The notes: generated by a model not told the origin, from the sequence alone. A stretch of DNA of 64,000 nucleotides from Platycnemis pennipes (GCA_933228895.1 OW121851.1:116333271-116397270), one strand, 5' to 3'. Shown: positions 10,303 through 22,114, numbered from the stretch's first letter. Numbers and translations: made by a program.

Positions 10303-12590
10303 GATTATCATCATTGGTCAACAATCCTAGGATTGGTTTGACGCAGCTCTGCACTTGATTCTTCTATCGGCCAACCTCCTCATATCAACATAACTCCCCT
10401 CTTTTACATCATTCACAACCTGTTCAATGATCACATACGAGGACAGCCTTTCCCAATCTTTCTGTTCACTTTTCCATCGACAGTTGACTTCATTAGGCCA
10501 TCGTGTCTTAAGATATGGCCGATTAAGTTGTCCCGTCTTCTTTTTAGGGTTTTCAGTAAACATCTTTTTTCTCCCACTCTTCTTAAAACTTCTTCGTTTG
10601 TCACTCGGTCGATCCATTTTACTTTCATCATTCTTCGGTAGCGCCACATTTCAAATGCTTCCACCCTTGACTTCCTTGCTGCTGTTATTGTCCATGCCTA
10701 GCTGCCATGTAGTATAATGCTGCAGATGTATGGTCTTATGAAATGTTTCCTCACTTCCACGCGTGTATTTGCAGCTGTGAGTAGAATCTTCTTCTGGTAA
10801 AATTCCCTTTTCGCCTGGACAATTCTACTGGCAATTTCTCTTTTACGTCTTCCATCGCTGGTTACTCTGCATCCCAGGTAACAGAGCTCTTCCACCTCCT
10901 CGATATTTTGTTTTCCTAGTTAAACATTCTTCCTGACTTCTTTTTTCCTACTGCATACCAATACCTTAATCTTCTTTTTATTGATATTCAGGTGATATCT
11001 GGTCAATATCCTTCCCATATTTCCCAATGTCTTCTATAAATCTCCTTCCGTTTCTGTCATGACTGCTACGTCGTTGGCGAATCGCAGCATGCTGATTTTC
11101 TCCCCGTGGATATTCACTCCCGGAGACTTTTCTTTGACTTCTTGGATGGCTCTCTCGATGTAGACATTGAATAATACGGGAGACTGTGCACAGCCTTGTC
11201 TCACTCCTTTCATTATGCTTGCTTCTCTACTACTTAGTCCTGATTTGATTACAGCCACCTGGTTTTTATATAAGCTGTGGATAATTCTTCGGTCATTGTA
11301 GGATACTCTAATTTCATTGACATTCCTTAGCATCTAGTTCCAATACACGTTGTCAAACGCCTTCTACAAATCTGAAATGCGACGAACGTCGGCAGATTCT
11401 TCTCTATTCTCTTCTCAAAAAGTAGCCTGAGGGCCAAAATCGCTTTTATCGTGCCCTTGTTTTTTCTAAACCCAAAGTGGTCCTCATCCAGGAACTCCTC
11501 AGCTTTTCTTTCTATTCTTCTATCGATGATTCTTGTCAATATTTTTGAGGTATGTGTCGTCAGACTTATGGTCCTCAAGTGTTCACGGTTCTCAGCCCAC
11601 TTTTTTTTGGCAATAGGGATAATGACGTTCTTCTCAAACTCCGTGGGCTTCTCTCCTGTAGATTACATGCCGCAGATGGTTTTGTACAGCTGGGTAAATG
11701 TCTTCCCTCCCGCATTTTTAATTAGTTCGGCAGGAATATCATCTATTCCCGAAGCATTATTTGTCCTCAAGTCCCTTACAGCTACTTCGAATTCCGATCT
11801 TAAGATTGGGGCTCCCAAGTTATCCTCATTGTCTTCATTTTCGTTTTCGATAACTTTCGCGCTTAGATTGCTTCCAGTGTACAACTCTTCTAAGTATTCC
11901 TTCCATCTCTTCACTTTATCCTCATTTTCAATTTATAGCTCTCCATTCTTGTCCCCAATGGTATTGCATCTTGCAGTCCATTCCTTGAAGTGATATCTCA
12001 CCTTCCTGTAGGCAACTTCCTCATTTCCATGTGTGAGCTTGCTTTGTACATATTCGCATAGATCCTTCATCCACATTTCCCCTGCTTTTCTTGCTTTACG
12101 GTTTATTTCATTCCTATTTCTTTTTTAGCGAAGTTGCCCTTCTTCATTTTTCACATTTTCATCTCCCTTCAATCAATTCTAAGACTTCTTCTGTAATCCA
12201 TGGCTTCTCCTTGACAACTTTTCTTCTTCCCAGAACTTCTTTTGCTGCTTCATATATCCCGATTTTGATTATCTCCCATCTCTTTTCCACTGATTTCACA
12301 GTTACATTCTCTTCTATCTTATTTCCCACTGCCTTCTGAAAGGCCAGACGTTGTTGAGGCTCCTTTAGTTTCTCTACTTGCCACATGTTCTTCATTGATT
12401 TGTTTTGATTGATTTGAAGGCCTGTCTTACCCAATGGTAGACCAATACCACCTTGGAGTGCCGTCGATTTTTATCCCGACTTATTTGACGAGTAAACTCG
12501 CTTATTTCGCAGCAAACCTCTTTATCTAGAGGTCGACCCACCATCCGCAACCCGGTGGACGGACTCAGTGTCTTTAAGCTTAGCCCCGAG
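10303..12590 (-). mobile_element. LINE copy 2, RT-containing but broken
   Basis: The longest copy of the family (2288 bp), bounded by a perfect 11-bp target duplication CTTATAATTGT at 10292-10302 and 12591-12601. The 3' end on the minus strand is AGGATTGTTGACCAATGATG at the left boundary. In minus-strand order the interior has a 5' segment without clear coding sense (12590-12435), the linker that normally precedes RT (12434-12159), the RT and the C-terminal region, with stops and frameshifts. The apurinic-type endonuclease domain expected upstream of RT is absent, although the 5' segment is retained within the same duplication. This suggests an internal deletion or a chimeric 5' end. Confidence 0.9.
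10327..12434 (-). pseudogene. Reverse transcriptase pseudogene of LINE copy 2
   Basis: Read on the minus strand over several frames. The linker (12434-12159) includes KKWSI-like, basic and GRRKVVKEKPWITEE segments. The RT fingers (11914-11663) include RWKEYLEELYTGSN and NNASGIDDIPAELIKNAG. The palm start (11578-11327) includes LTTHTSKILTRIIDRRIE and DEDHFGFRKNKGT. The palm core (11333-11034) includes GVRQGCAQSPVLFNVYIERA. The thumb/C-terminus (10895-10327) includes LCYLGCRVTSDGRRKREIAS. The catalytic box is FAND rather than FADD, so a metal-binding aspartate is lost in addition to the frameshifts. The protein would have copied element RNA at a nicked target; this copy cannot. Confidence 0.88.
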
Positions 12591-12601
12591 CTTATAATTG
12601 T

Positions 12602-13285
12602 ATAGAAATAAAGTTTCAATAAGTACCGGGAATTCACTCTTACCCTGGATGCATGGTAGAATTTGATTTAGAACATCGCGTTTTGTGCCAAGGGAAGATC
12701 GGACCTAAGGACATAAACATGACGTCAGATTGTATGCAGGTGAGATACGAGTCTGGAGAAGAAATGAGAATATTTGATGAAATGAAAAGAAGACTTTTGA
12801 CAAAGTGCTAAGCATGATTGCGGAAGAGAGAAAGTTGTTGAAGGAAATTAAAGGGTGAAGTATGTGGATGGGGTAAAGGTTAAAGTAGTTAAAGGTTGAA
12901 GGTCATAATGGGAGGCAGAATGCTGAGGAGCAAATGGAGTAAAAGAGGAAAGAGGATTTTATTGTATTGGGGAGAGTTAGGACATATTCGGCACTTGAAA
13001 TGGAAATCGCTTACGGAAAGAGAGTTCGAAAGTGAAAAAAAGAGGGGAGAACTATATTACCTGCAAAAGGTTAGCCTCAGTGGGCAAACATCAATTATGT
13101 CATATGGATTTTAAAACTCTAATCACTCTGACTTCCTCCGTCCGAGTTCGTTAGAGGAATTGTTAATTTGTCGCATCTGTGTGGTATTGTAAATTAAATT
13201 CTTACTCTTTAATGATATTCAGCCCAAATAAGATCGTGTTAATATAGATTTAAATTTTCCATGTAATTTCCATATTTCCATGTAG
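12602..13285. other. Spacer between head-to-head LINE copies
   Basis: About 0.7 kb of purine-rich DNA (12740-13060) with no recognisable gene. It separates the 5' ends of a minus-strand and a plus-strand LINE copy. Confidence 0.5.
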
Positions 13286-14275
13286 TACACAGTTTGTATA
13301 AAAACCAAGTAGCTGTGATTAAATCTGGACCTAGATTGAAGAAGCAAGAATAAAGAAAGGAGTGAGACAAGGCTGTGCACTGTCTCCCGTAATTTTCAAT
13401 GTTTACATCGAGAGAGCCATCAACGAAATCAAATAGAGGTCCTCTGGAGTGCACATCAACGGAGAAAAAATTGGCATGCTGTGATTCGCTGATGACATAG
13501 CACTTGTAGCAGAGACATAATGATCTGAATTAGACACTAATAACCATGGAAAGGACAATGGCCCGATATCATCTGAAGATCAATAAGAATAAAACTAAGA
13601 TATTGGTGTGCAGCAAAACAGAAGAGGCCAAAGCCAAACGGTAAAAACCAACGTTAAAAGGGAAGAAAAAACTGGAAGAGGTGAAAGAGTTTTGATACCT
13701 GGGAAGCCGAGTAACCAACGATGGACGAAGTAAGAAAGAAATAGTAAGCAGAATAGCTCAGGCAAAGAGGGCATTCTACCAAAAGAAGAACCTACTTGCA
13801 TCTGGAAATACAAGCGTTTAAGTAAGGAAACAATTCGTCAGGACGTACATGTGGAGCATATTTCTTTATGATAGTGAGGCATGGACAATGACAGCTGTGG
13901 AGAAGAAAAGGGTGAAAGGATTCGAAATGTGGTGCTACAGAAGAATGATGAAGATAAAATGGGTCGACCGAGTGACAAATGAAGAAGTCCCAAGAAGAGT
14001 GGGAGAAAAGAGAAGCCTGCTGAAAGCTGTAAGAAGAAGACGGGATAACTTAGCGGCCATTTCTTAAGACACGATGGTCTGATGAAGACAATCGTTGAAG
14101 GGGAAATGAATGGGAAGAATGGTAAAAGGAAAGCTTCAAGTGAGATACATGGAACAAGTGATGAAGGATGTGAAAGAGAAGAAATACGTAAATATAAAGA
14201 GAGTAGCCGGTAGAAGAACTCAGTGGAGAGTTGCGTCAAACCAATCTAAGGGTTGATGACTAATGATGATGATGC
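13286..14275 (+). mobile_element. LINE copy 3, partial RT and C-terminus
   Basis: Begins at the segment encoding LYKNQVAVIKSG and runs through the family 3' end to a TGATGATGATG tail. On translation it gives KGVRQGCALSPVIFNVYIER, then a catalytic FADD box (FADDIALVAE, preceded by an in-frame TGA), YLGSRVTNDGRSKKEIVSRI and WCYRRMMKIKWVDRVTNEEV. Several frameshifts and stops make it non-functional. The 5' boundary is abrupt at about 13286. I could not find a convincing target duplication. Confidence 0.88.
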
Positions 14276-15821
14276 TGATGTCATTTGAGTAATATAGACC
14301 GGCTTGGCTGTGTAAATGGTTTAACAGACATTTTGGCTTATGATAATATATTCTTTATTTACCTGCAGTAATGTGATTATAAACTAGACGTGGGTAAAGT
14401 AACTTAGTATTGGCCTTTTACTGACTCCCCATAAGATTGTCTGTTTTCTATCTTTTCCTTCTTGAACAATTTAGTGATTTAATGAACGGGAGCGTATTAA
14501 TAAGCGATAAATTTTCTTTTAAGACATTCCTGAATATTTGCGTAAAGATAGTTTCAATTCATCAAAATGTAGCGTTCCTTTGTCGAATGTCTTTGTAAAA
14601 TTCACTTCAAAATTTATTCATTTCACTATTCATTAACAAGACGCTGTACATATGATACACAACCGTATTTCCATCAGAATTCTCCACTACCATCTCATTT
14701 CTACACGATGATTTTATGCTGCAACATTTTCCATGCGTAATTTGTGCTGCTGGCTGCTGTTGCTTCCTTTAAGTTGTTAAATTTTTTCTCTTGGTTTTTG
14801 TCCCATATGTCTATGTTCTAGACTGTTACCTGTTGTCTTTGATAGATGGTTTCAGTCCTGCATTTATCCAAAGAGGTGAGCTTATTTCCATGTTGTTATG
14901 TTATTGTTGTCGTTGCAACAATTACCAGATATTTTACAAACACATGGAGTTGCAAAGACTATTTTGCCTAGTACCCGGTCCATGAAAATGGCATTCATTG
15001 ACACATAAATAACGGCCAAAGTGAGTTTTTCTCGCCGGCATGTTTGTTATTGAATACTCAAGTAATCTCATGTCCTGCTTGGCTCTTTTGCACTTTTCTG
15101 TCGTATTTTTAGTAGAAATTTAAATGAAATTTATTTTAATATAATCTGCGTCTGTAAAATTGATGATAAGGTTGGCTTTAAATCGAACATTGTTGTGTTG
15201 TCCGTGGCAATTTTTTTTCGTCGATTCCAGAAAGTCAAACATTATCCACGTGATTTTCGTGAAATCCGGCGTACTTGTTAATTGAAGTCATTTCCCAACT
15301 GGATCAACGTTTCAGATGTTTTTATTGGAACTAACGTGACACCAAATAAAATCTTTGTTTTACCATAACGTTGAATGAAATTCGAGTGATTGGATTTATT
15401 GGCATTTGATTTTCACGCGATAAGTGAGGGAGGGTTACTGCACGGGAGGAAATACCACGTGTGTGGATGGGGGAGTATCTCAATTACTGAATGGAAATTT
15501 CTGTTTGAGGGAACTGAAGCTGAACTCTTGGTGGGATTAAATTCAAAATTAATCGAACAGAACGTTTCTTAGTTATTCATAAAAGAGTGAGAATCTGGGG
15601 TATGCCTCGTAAATTTTGAACGTGGCAAATAATACGCAACATAGAGTGACTTTCGTGTCCGAAACGCAGTAATTGTTCGCAATTTTGTTTTTCCCGCCAG
15701 TTTAACGTTAACTATACGTAAATTATGCAGCTCTTTGTTATAATGTATATCTTCACTCCGTTTATCGCTGTGCCATTCTTTAAGCAAGCTGTAAAGCTGT
15801 TGTAAACGTAACCGCGTGATC
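14276..15821. other. AT-rich stretch without identifiable genes
   Basis: AT-rich DNA; open frames at 14791-14985 and 15390-15572 have no family match I recognise and no supporting signals. Confidence 0.5.
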
Positions 15822-16057
15822 CATGGTGGGGCAGGGTGGCGCGCTTGCTCCCCCCTGGCTCATTAGTCAATGAAAAATTACAGATCAACTAGCTGAAGGT
15901 GCCCGTTGACATTCAACGAGAGGGAGAAACATAATAAATACAAATTGTATTAAGAAATCTTAATATTTTTCGTGAAGGGGCAAAAACAAACTTGTGTTAT
16001 GGAACGTTAACTTATTTCCCCCCCCCCTCCCTGGAGACCATCCTGGCTACGCCACTG
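15822..16057. mobile_element. Probable hAT-like short element
   Basis: The right end is the reverse complement of CAGTGGCGTAGCCAGGATGG, the terminus typical of many insect hAT-derived short elements, followed inward by a long C-run (16018-16027). The left end, CATGGTGGGGCAGGGTGG followed by a CCCCCCTGGCT block, matches only loosely. Candidate 8-bp flanks GCGTGATC (15814-15821) and GCGGGATG (16058-16065) agree at 6 of 8 bases. The right terminus is clear; the left boundary is uncertain. Confidence 0.5.
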
Positions 16058-16176
16058 GCGGGATGTAATTAGTAATATACTTGTATTTACTCTGCTATCG
16101 TCTTATTCTGTTAGCAGTAAGGCTTCAAAAACATTATATGATACTATTTTTCTTCTTAGATACTATTTTTCCAGAC

Positions 16177-16257
16177 ATCTACATACATACCCTGCAAGTC
16201 ACCATAAAGGTGTCCGGCGGTGGGTGAATTCACACCAAACATGGATTACATACCGAC
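16177..16257 (-). repeat. Dispersed CATCTACAT...TGCAAGYCACC tail segment
   Basis: A segment containing CATCTACATACATACCCTGC and CGGCGGTGGGTGAATTC recurs at about 44958-45050 with the same order of blocks. A weaker relative lies at 55552-55605. Here it abuts the 3' side of a minus-strand SINE. Because two other SINE copies in the window lack it, it is either an optional SINE tail or a separate element. Confidence 0.55.
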
Positions 16258-16504
16258 CGAGGTGTGTTCAACCCGAAGGTTGGTCTTTGATAGGTGAGAG
16301 ATAGAGCTCACCCCGTACTAAGTCAATGGCGTGTGAAATTCACACATGCAGGGAAGGGGGCCATTCCTTACCCTGGGCCACCTGCGATTTCCTACGAAGT
16401 TCTGACACGCAGAAAATCGACTCGCAAGGATTTTTGGTGGGATTTGAAACCGAGGCCCTCCGGTTGGTAGCTCAGTGCTCTACCCTCTAGGCCACCAGGA
16501 CCCC
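16258..16504 (-). mobile_element. tRNA-derived SINE, copy 1
   Basis: On the minus strand the head reads GGTGGCCTAGAGGGTAGAGC (box A-like) and then GGTTTCAAATCCC (box B-like), the internal RNA polymerase III promoter order of a tRNA. The body contains the GTGTGAATTTCACAC-type palindrome and CAACCTTCGGGTTGAA near its 3' end. Copies at 33801-34036 and 40528-40770 share these blocks. The anticodon arm is too diverged to assign a parent tRNA. Confidence 0.75.
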
Positions 16505-16698
16505 ATGCATTACGTATCTTGCATTAAAAGATCAGTAATTATATTCTTGTCTAAACCTAAGTCTATATTAAAATCCATATTTTGCCGATTCGGCAGAGTT
16601 TATCTTAAGATTCGGGATTTTGGAAGCACTGATCAAAATGTAATTTCTAATGTACCAACGATTCAAGAACGAGCACTTCTTTGAGGATTGAGTGGATT

Positions 16699-16728
16699 GG
16701 GGGGGGGGGGGGGGAGGGGGGGGGGGGG
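16699..16728 (+). repeat. Poly-G tract
   Basis: Sixteen G, one A, then thirteen G. This is a length-unstable homopolymer and a likely G-quadruplex former. It lies directly before a SINE-like unit. Confidence 0.95.
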
Positions 16729-16732
16729 TAGA

Positions 16733-16895
16733 GAGGGCTAGTCTCCAATTCCGTAAACCCGGGTCTTCGAACGAATCCCGGTTGTGGTAGAACGTTTTTT
16801 TTTTCATCGGTAACCTGCCACTAGTTGAATGGTGCGTGGAGAGCCCTTCGACATCAGTATTCCACACGTCGTTGGATAGGACGTAAAATCGTGAA
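16733..16895 (+). mobile_element. Second SINE-like unit
   Basis: The segment has a tRNA-like start with GGGCTAGTCTCC (weak box A) and GGTCTTCGAACGAATCCCGG (box B-like with an insertion). It continues CTGCCACTAGTTGAATGGTG, GACATCAGTATTCCACACG and GGACGTAAAATCGTG, which resemble a SINE body found in other insects. Only one copy is in the window, so boundaries are estimates. Confidence 0.4.
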
Positions 16896-17830
16896 CCTTT
16901 TGGCGCGTTTTGTTTAGAGCAGAACAATTCCGTCACTGGGTTTCTGTCCATTCTTTTTCAATTCCCAGAAAAATTCTTAGTTCCTCTTGGCTGTCTCTCG
17001 TCTCTCCTAAATAATTTCTGACTGCTACGAGTTCTTCATCCATGGAAAACACTACACCTATTATTTTATTGATAATATATTGATTTGGAGCGTTATTATT
17101 CACTACTACGAATGCGTGTTCCACGGGAAACATTATTTATAACGTGTCACTATTTTTTTTCAACTTTCCCTATTAGAATTTCCTTCGGGATTGGAATAGG
17201 GCCAATAACGGATACTTGGTATTAGCTCCAAGGTTTCCGCGGCGTTAAGTTGATAATGTCTGCATGTTTCCTGGTATTCTTCTGAGTCTGAAGTTGATTG
17301 AAGTAAAAGACGACAAATTCCCTGACTTTCATGTCAGCGTCTTCAGCTCAAAGGTGTCGGGATACGGTTTCTGCCTTGTTTAGGTATATAGAGTAGGCTG
17401 TCTGTGTGCTGCTCTCTGATGGCTGAATGGGATGACTCTTTTTCAGGCCTTGTGTAGGGAAACCCCGTTCTCTCAGCTGAATATCACGGGTATTTTGTGT
17501 ACTTCTATTCCTTCTCTGATTTTCCGATGAAATTATGACCTTTTATTGGTTAAAACTCGTTCTCTTTTACGTGAATTTATGCGAAATAACGCCCGGAAAC
17601 CCAGAGAGCGTGGATACCTAGTGTTTGTGATAGTAGCTAGTGGTCAAATGGTCGAATAAAATCTAATCATAGGAGTATGTAAAAGAGGGAAAAGGGAAAG
17701 TGCTCTAAGGATCATTATTGCGTAAAAGAAGCAGGCTTCCATGCACAAGTTTTATGACCTTAGATGTGTTAGAAGCAAAAGAGAAAAGCGTTATCGGTGG
17801 ATACCAAGAGATACTTGCAAAGATCAAGAA
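16896..17830. other. Unassigned stretch
   Basis: Nothing recognisable. The minus-strand open frame at 16933-17133 has no motif I can name. Confidence 0.45.
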
Positions 17831-17950
17831 AGGGAAGTAAGACTAGAGTCTAGAGTAGAGAAAAGGAAAGTAGGACTAAGAGTCTAGAGTAGAGAAAAGG
17901 AAACTAAGACTAGAGTCTAGACTAAAGAAACGGAAAGTAAGACTAGAGTC
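17831..17950 (+). repeat. 33-34 bp minisatellite, about 3.5 copies
   Basis: The anchor GACTAGAGTC (or GACTAAGAGTC) occurs at 17841, 17874, 17908 and 17941, giving spacings of 33, 34 and 33 bp. Units carry TAGAGTAGAGAAAAGGAAA and differ by point changes. There is no spacer diversity, so this is a simple tandem repeat. Confidence 0.9.
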
Positions 17951-18339
17951 GTCGGGATGAGAAGGTTTTAGTGGATAGGGTAGAGGTGAATGGAATGGTA
18001 CCTGCGGTCAATCTGCAGATTGAAAGACTAATGATGAGGGCTTTTTGAATAGAGCAAGCCTCTTGAACGCCGAGGGAAGTGACGAGCCTTTGAGTTAGTG
18101 CCTGTGTCATTACTGTGGGGTGAGAGTTTAACGGCAGAGGTAGGGATCTACTTGAAGTGGGAAAACGCACCTTCGACTATACACTCTTTCTTCCGCGAGC
18201 CCATGGACGTAGTTTGCATCAATCATAATAGCCTCGTTGCAGTCGGGCATCTTCATCGATTCCTAGTTATACGAGACACACAGTGCGAGGGGTATTAAGT
18301 GACGAATTGGTCGTAGTTGCTCAAAATGGCCGACTTGGA

Positions 18340-18760
18340 TCGTGTAAAAATGAGAGGGGGGAGTGGGTGGATGGTTTGGAGAGTGGGTGCTGGCAGAAGT
18401 GGGAAGGGGGAAGCGGCGGTGGAATCGGTTCCGCATGGATTTTCGTCTCCGTAAAAGCTCTCCCGCCCTCCTCAACCGCAACCCCCCTTCCCTCGTACTC
18501 CTTTTTGCCAATCAATGGGGAAAACATTGCGATAAAGTACATAGTGGAAGAAAGGAATGGCGGTGAAACGCAATAAAGATTTTATAGACCTTACCTTTTC
18601 CCCATTAAAATAAAAACAATATTTCATTGTTATTGCCTAGCAACGTTCCAGGCTTCTCACCCGCCCTCTCCATGCAACCGTTCCCTTCCCTCGCCCCTCC
18701 CACCTACTCTCTCTCTCTCTCACACGCCACACCACTTCCTATTCTCCATAGAAAGAAAAT
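18340..18760. other. Small GC-rich block with CT repeat
   Basis: A G-rich half (18355-18430), a C-rich half (18455-18500) and a second C-rich block ending in CTCTCTCTCTCTC (18708-18721). Open frames here are low-complexity. GA/CT repeats of this kind bind GAGA-type factors in insects; a regulatory role is inference. Confidence 0.35.
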
Positions 18761-18761
18761 G

Positions 18762-20300
18762 GCCTTCCTGCAGTGAGGATTTATAACCAAGAGCACGGCA
18801 GTTTTCCTTGGAAATGTCCCGGTGCCTGCTCAGAACAATACTCCCATCATATATTTTATACTATAATGTGTCTCGGTATGCAGTTCAATGCCTTTCTCAG
18901 TTTATTATTTTTATTCGGATCTTTTACGTCATTGTCTGCCACATTTCGCGTCCGAAAATAAACGGAAATTGTGAAACTGCATGGAAATTTCCCTAATCTA
19001 TGGCCACTGCATTGTGTGCACCAGCATTATTGGAGACTGCCTGATGAGTAGTTCCTATATTTTTATGTATTTCGTCCATTTAATTTTGGGATTACAATGA
19101 TGATAAATTATAATGTTGGCCATCCAGTGATGTTACTTCTTCCGATGTGCTGCAGTAAACGTTTTTTCATTGTTGTTCCGAGTATGTATAATGAAACTCC
19201 GTCCGAAGTTTGTATCCCATAAGTAATTGCTTTTGACGGTAAAGTTCCAGAGTCACGTATGATGTGTAAGTGTATGTGTATTTCGGCTCGCGGGAAAAAA
19301 GTGGCTACACTTTTATTACCCAGTTGGCATTTGGCGTTTTCATTCACTGGCCTACGGCTCGACTCAGACGTTTTCATGACCACAGCCATAAATTTATTAC
19401 CTTTAGAGATGTCTTCTATGTAAGAATATATTAATAATATCTTCCCAGGGTGCTTTCCTTTGGAATAAAATTTAAATTAATGTATTTTTAACGGAAACTC
19501 GCTAAAAACATTATCAAACAAAAACATCTCATTATAATATCCCTCCCGAGTGAATAGCATTTAGGTCACCAAAGACATTTAGCACTGAGTTTATCTGCAT
19601 TTAATATGGTGGTCGCAATGCTTCTGCGAAAATTTTGTCTCTTTTCTATTTATAATTTTCGTTTTGATCCTGTTAAAATAAATGCCTTCACAGGCATAAA
19701 GTATTTCGTCGGAGAACTTGATATCAGTAGTTATTTGCTATTCGATTCAGGCTCAAACCCAACGTTTTTCAGGTAAATACTGGCATCCTTCCACATCCCT
19801 CGAAAACCTAGTATGTTCGTCTTTATGTGTGGTACATGTGTCTTTTCTATGTTTTCCTGTTCGTATCCTTACTTTTAGCTTTCCTTTCCACGTGCCTTAT
19901 TCCCATCGAGCGCGATTTCAGGCTAGTTCGAAGTGGACATAACACCTTACGATGATAATGCCCTCCATTTATGGGTAGAGTTTATATTAATTATACTCTC
20001 TGGTGAAACTCGACTAGCTTTAGAATATTTTCTGAGAGTATAAATGGTAGTATTATATAAGTTATTACTTTGAGAAATGTATTAGCTCTCCGAGCCCATT
20101 GCATCAAACTTATAAAATGTTTGAGTAGGTACGTTTATTATCGTTAAAACATTCAGGTCATATTTCATTTAAGACGTTAATCAAGGGTGCCTGTTTAGAC
20201 GTCATCTCCTGTGATCGGAGTGGGAAGGCTGAATATAATGAAAAATTAATACCTAATGACATGAAATTGAAAACGGTTCTCTCATCTTTTTTGCTAAGAC
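18762..20300. other. AT-rich stretch without identifiable genes
   Basis: No recognisable gene. One acceptor/donor juxtaposition, TTTTTCAG|GTAAATAC, lies at about 19764-19779 after a short pyrimidine run. Confidence 0.45.
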
Positions 20301-20308
20301 ATAGATAT

Positions 20309-20640
20309 TGCAATGGTGGATGGCGTTACTTTGTGGAACTCCTTCATGGTGAACACAAGGGAGAAAATACTTTGCTGGTCCACAGGATATGATTTTATTG
20401 CGACCGGTTTCGATACAGCGTATCATCATCTGGCAAATTTTACAGGATAGTACATGGCATTTATACACTTGAAGCGGGTGAAAACTGGCTGTTGAAATAG
20501 ATGTTCAATGCGGCAATCCTGTACTTGATGGTCAATTTCCTGTAAATGCTTGCCTTTACAGCGTTGCTGGCGCTCTTGATAAATGCAATGGTGGGTGGCG
20601 TTAGAATGTGGAACTCCTTCATGGTGAACACAAGGGCAGT
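20309..20640 (-). mobile_element. Penelope-like terminal repeat fragment
   Basis: A 53-bp block containing GTGGAACTCCTTCATGGTGA occurs twice in direct orientation (20309-20361 and 20584-20636), 275 bp apart. Between them on the minus strand is a segment ending in a hammerhead-like core with GAAACCGGTCGCAATAAA. That terminus is typical of repeats flanking Penelope-like retroelements in arthropods. The enclosed sequence has no intact coding frame. I infer a tandem pair of partial terminal repeats. Confidence 0.5.
20403..20432 (-). ncRNA. Hammerhead-like ribozyme core 1
   Basis: Minus strand: CAGATGA, T, GATAC-GCT-GTATC (perfect 5-bp stem II), then GAAACCGGT, where ACCGGT is a minimal self-complementary stem III. 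The first box has one departure from CTGATGA (T4 to A), which would weaken catalysis. Other cores in this window share the layout with different stem II sequences. Confidence 0.5.
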
Positions 20641-20699
20641 ATTCTACCAGTATTGGTACATTTTTGGATAGTGCATTCCTGCTACTCCCCAATAGATGT

Positions 20700-21452
20700 A
20701 ATCTTATACCTACATTTATGCATCCAGAATACTTATTCCTTTACTCCCTCTTGTACTCTTACTTTGCATTCCTCCCTCTATAGTCATATTCAGCATTCCG
20801 TATATAGCATCCTCCATCCACTCATTTAAGCTCTCTCTTCTCCCTTCGCACAAGAAACTTCCTTTCCTCTCCTACCATTGTAACAGTTTTTCATTTTTCT
20901 TACTCTGCTCCAGCGTGATTTCTCCATGTTTTTCCTGCCCACTTCTCAAAGGGCTTTAATTTTCCCTCTGCCTCTTCCCGCCAGAGTCATGTTTCCGAAC
21001 GATGAATCGCCATGCTTCAAGTTAGAGTTGTGGTAAATATTTTCGTGCATGTATTTGCGGAGAAATCGCATTTTTAATTCCCTCCTCTTCGCAAATGCTT
21101 CCGTAGCCTGAAAATTTCTTCCCCTGTGATGTCGCAATTTCTGTACCCATTTTCATTTGAGATGTGTGAACTGATCCACCTTCCCTAGTTTATGCCCACC
21201 CTGGCTATGTTCTCGGGAAAAATACCATTCCCAATAAATAAACGCCATGCATTCTTATTCTACCCTGAATCACTAAAAGGCATGGTTAATTTTATTGTGA
21301 AGTTGATCTTTGCAACTAAAAAGGAACAATAACTTTCATATTGGCATGTATACAAGAATATTTCTTAGCATCCTGTAACACGATTATTATGAAAAGAAAT
21401 ACGCATTACTTTTTATATTATGCAGTTTTATTATATTATCATTATACATTTT
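20700..21452. other. Unassigned stretch
   Basis: No recognisable gene or element in this interval, which ends at the target duplication of the next LINE copy. Confidence 0.45.
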
Positions 21453-21463
21453 ATATTATAATG

Positions 21464-22114
21464 CAATAGGAAGGAATAGGAATACTAGGAAAACAGAAAC
21501 TGGAAGAGGTGAAAGAGTTCTGTTACCTGGGAAGCAGAGTAACCAACGATGGACGAAGCAAGAAAGAAATAGTGAGTAGAATAGCCCAGGCAAAGAGGGC
21601 ATTCTTTCAAAAGAAGAATCTACTTACAGCAGGAAATACAAGCATAGAAGTAAGGAAACAGTTCATCAGAACATACATCTGGAGCATTTTTCTTTACGGC
21701 AGTGAATCATGGACGATGACAGCAGCGGAGAAGAAAAGGGTAGAAGCATTTGAAATGTGGTGCTACAGAAGAATGCTGAAGATTAAATGGATCGACCGAG
21801 TAGGTAACGAGGAAGTTCTACGAAGAGTGGGAGAAAAGAGAAGTCTGCTGACAACTCTAAAAGAAGAAAGGACAACAAGAAGAAGGGACAACTTAATCGG
21901 CCATATCTCGAGACACAATGGTCTGATGAAGACTATCGTCGAGGGAAAAGTGAACGGGAAGATTGGAAAAGGCAGGACTCGTATGAGATATATGGAACAG
22001 GTTGTGAAGAGTGTAAAAGAGAAGAATTACCTCACAATGAAACGGTTGGCCTATAGAAGAATCGAGTGGAAAGCTGCGTCCAACCAATCCTAGGATTGTT
22101 GACCAATGATGATG
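21464..22114 (+). mobile_element. LINE copy 4, C-terminal half, longest open frame
   Basis: A 651-bp 5'-truncated insertion bounded by a perfect 11-bp duplication ATATTATAATG at 21453-21463 and 22115-22125. It carries a continuous 194-codon frame (21509-22093) for the region downstream of RT: KEFCYLGSRVTNDGRSKKEI, KQFIRTYIWSIFLYGSESWT, WCYRRMLKIKWIDRVGNEEV and a C-terminal AASNQS. It ends with the family 3' sequence and a TGATGATG tail. The intact frame and clean duplication suggest it is among the youngest copies. It lacks the RT palm, so it is dead. Confidence 0.92.

Noticed and set aside
17831..17950. CRISPR-like regular spacing
   Set aside because: Units are contiguous 33-34 bp repeats without unique spacers; a minisatellite in eukaryotic DNA.
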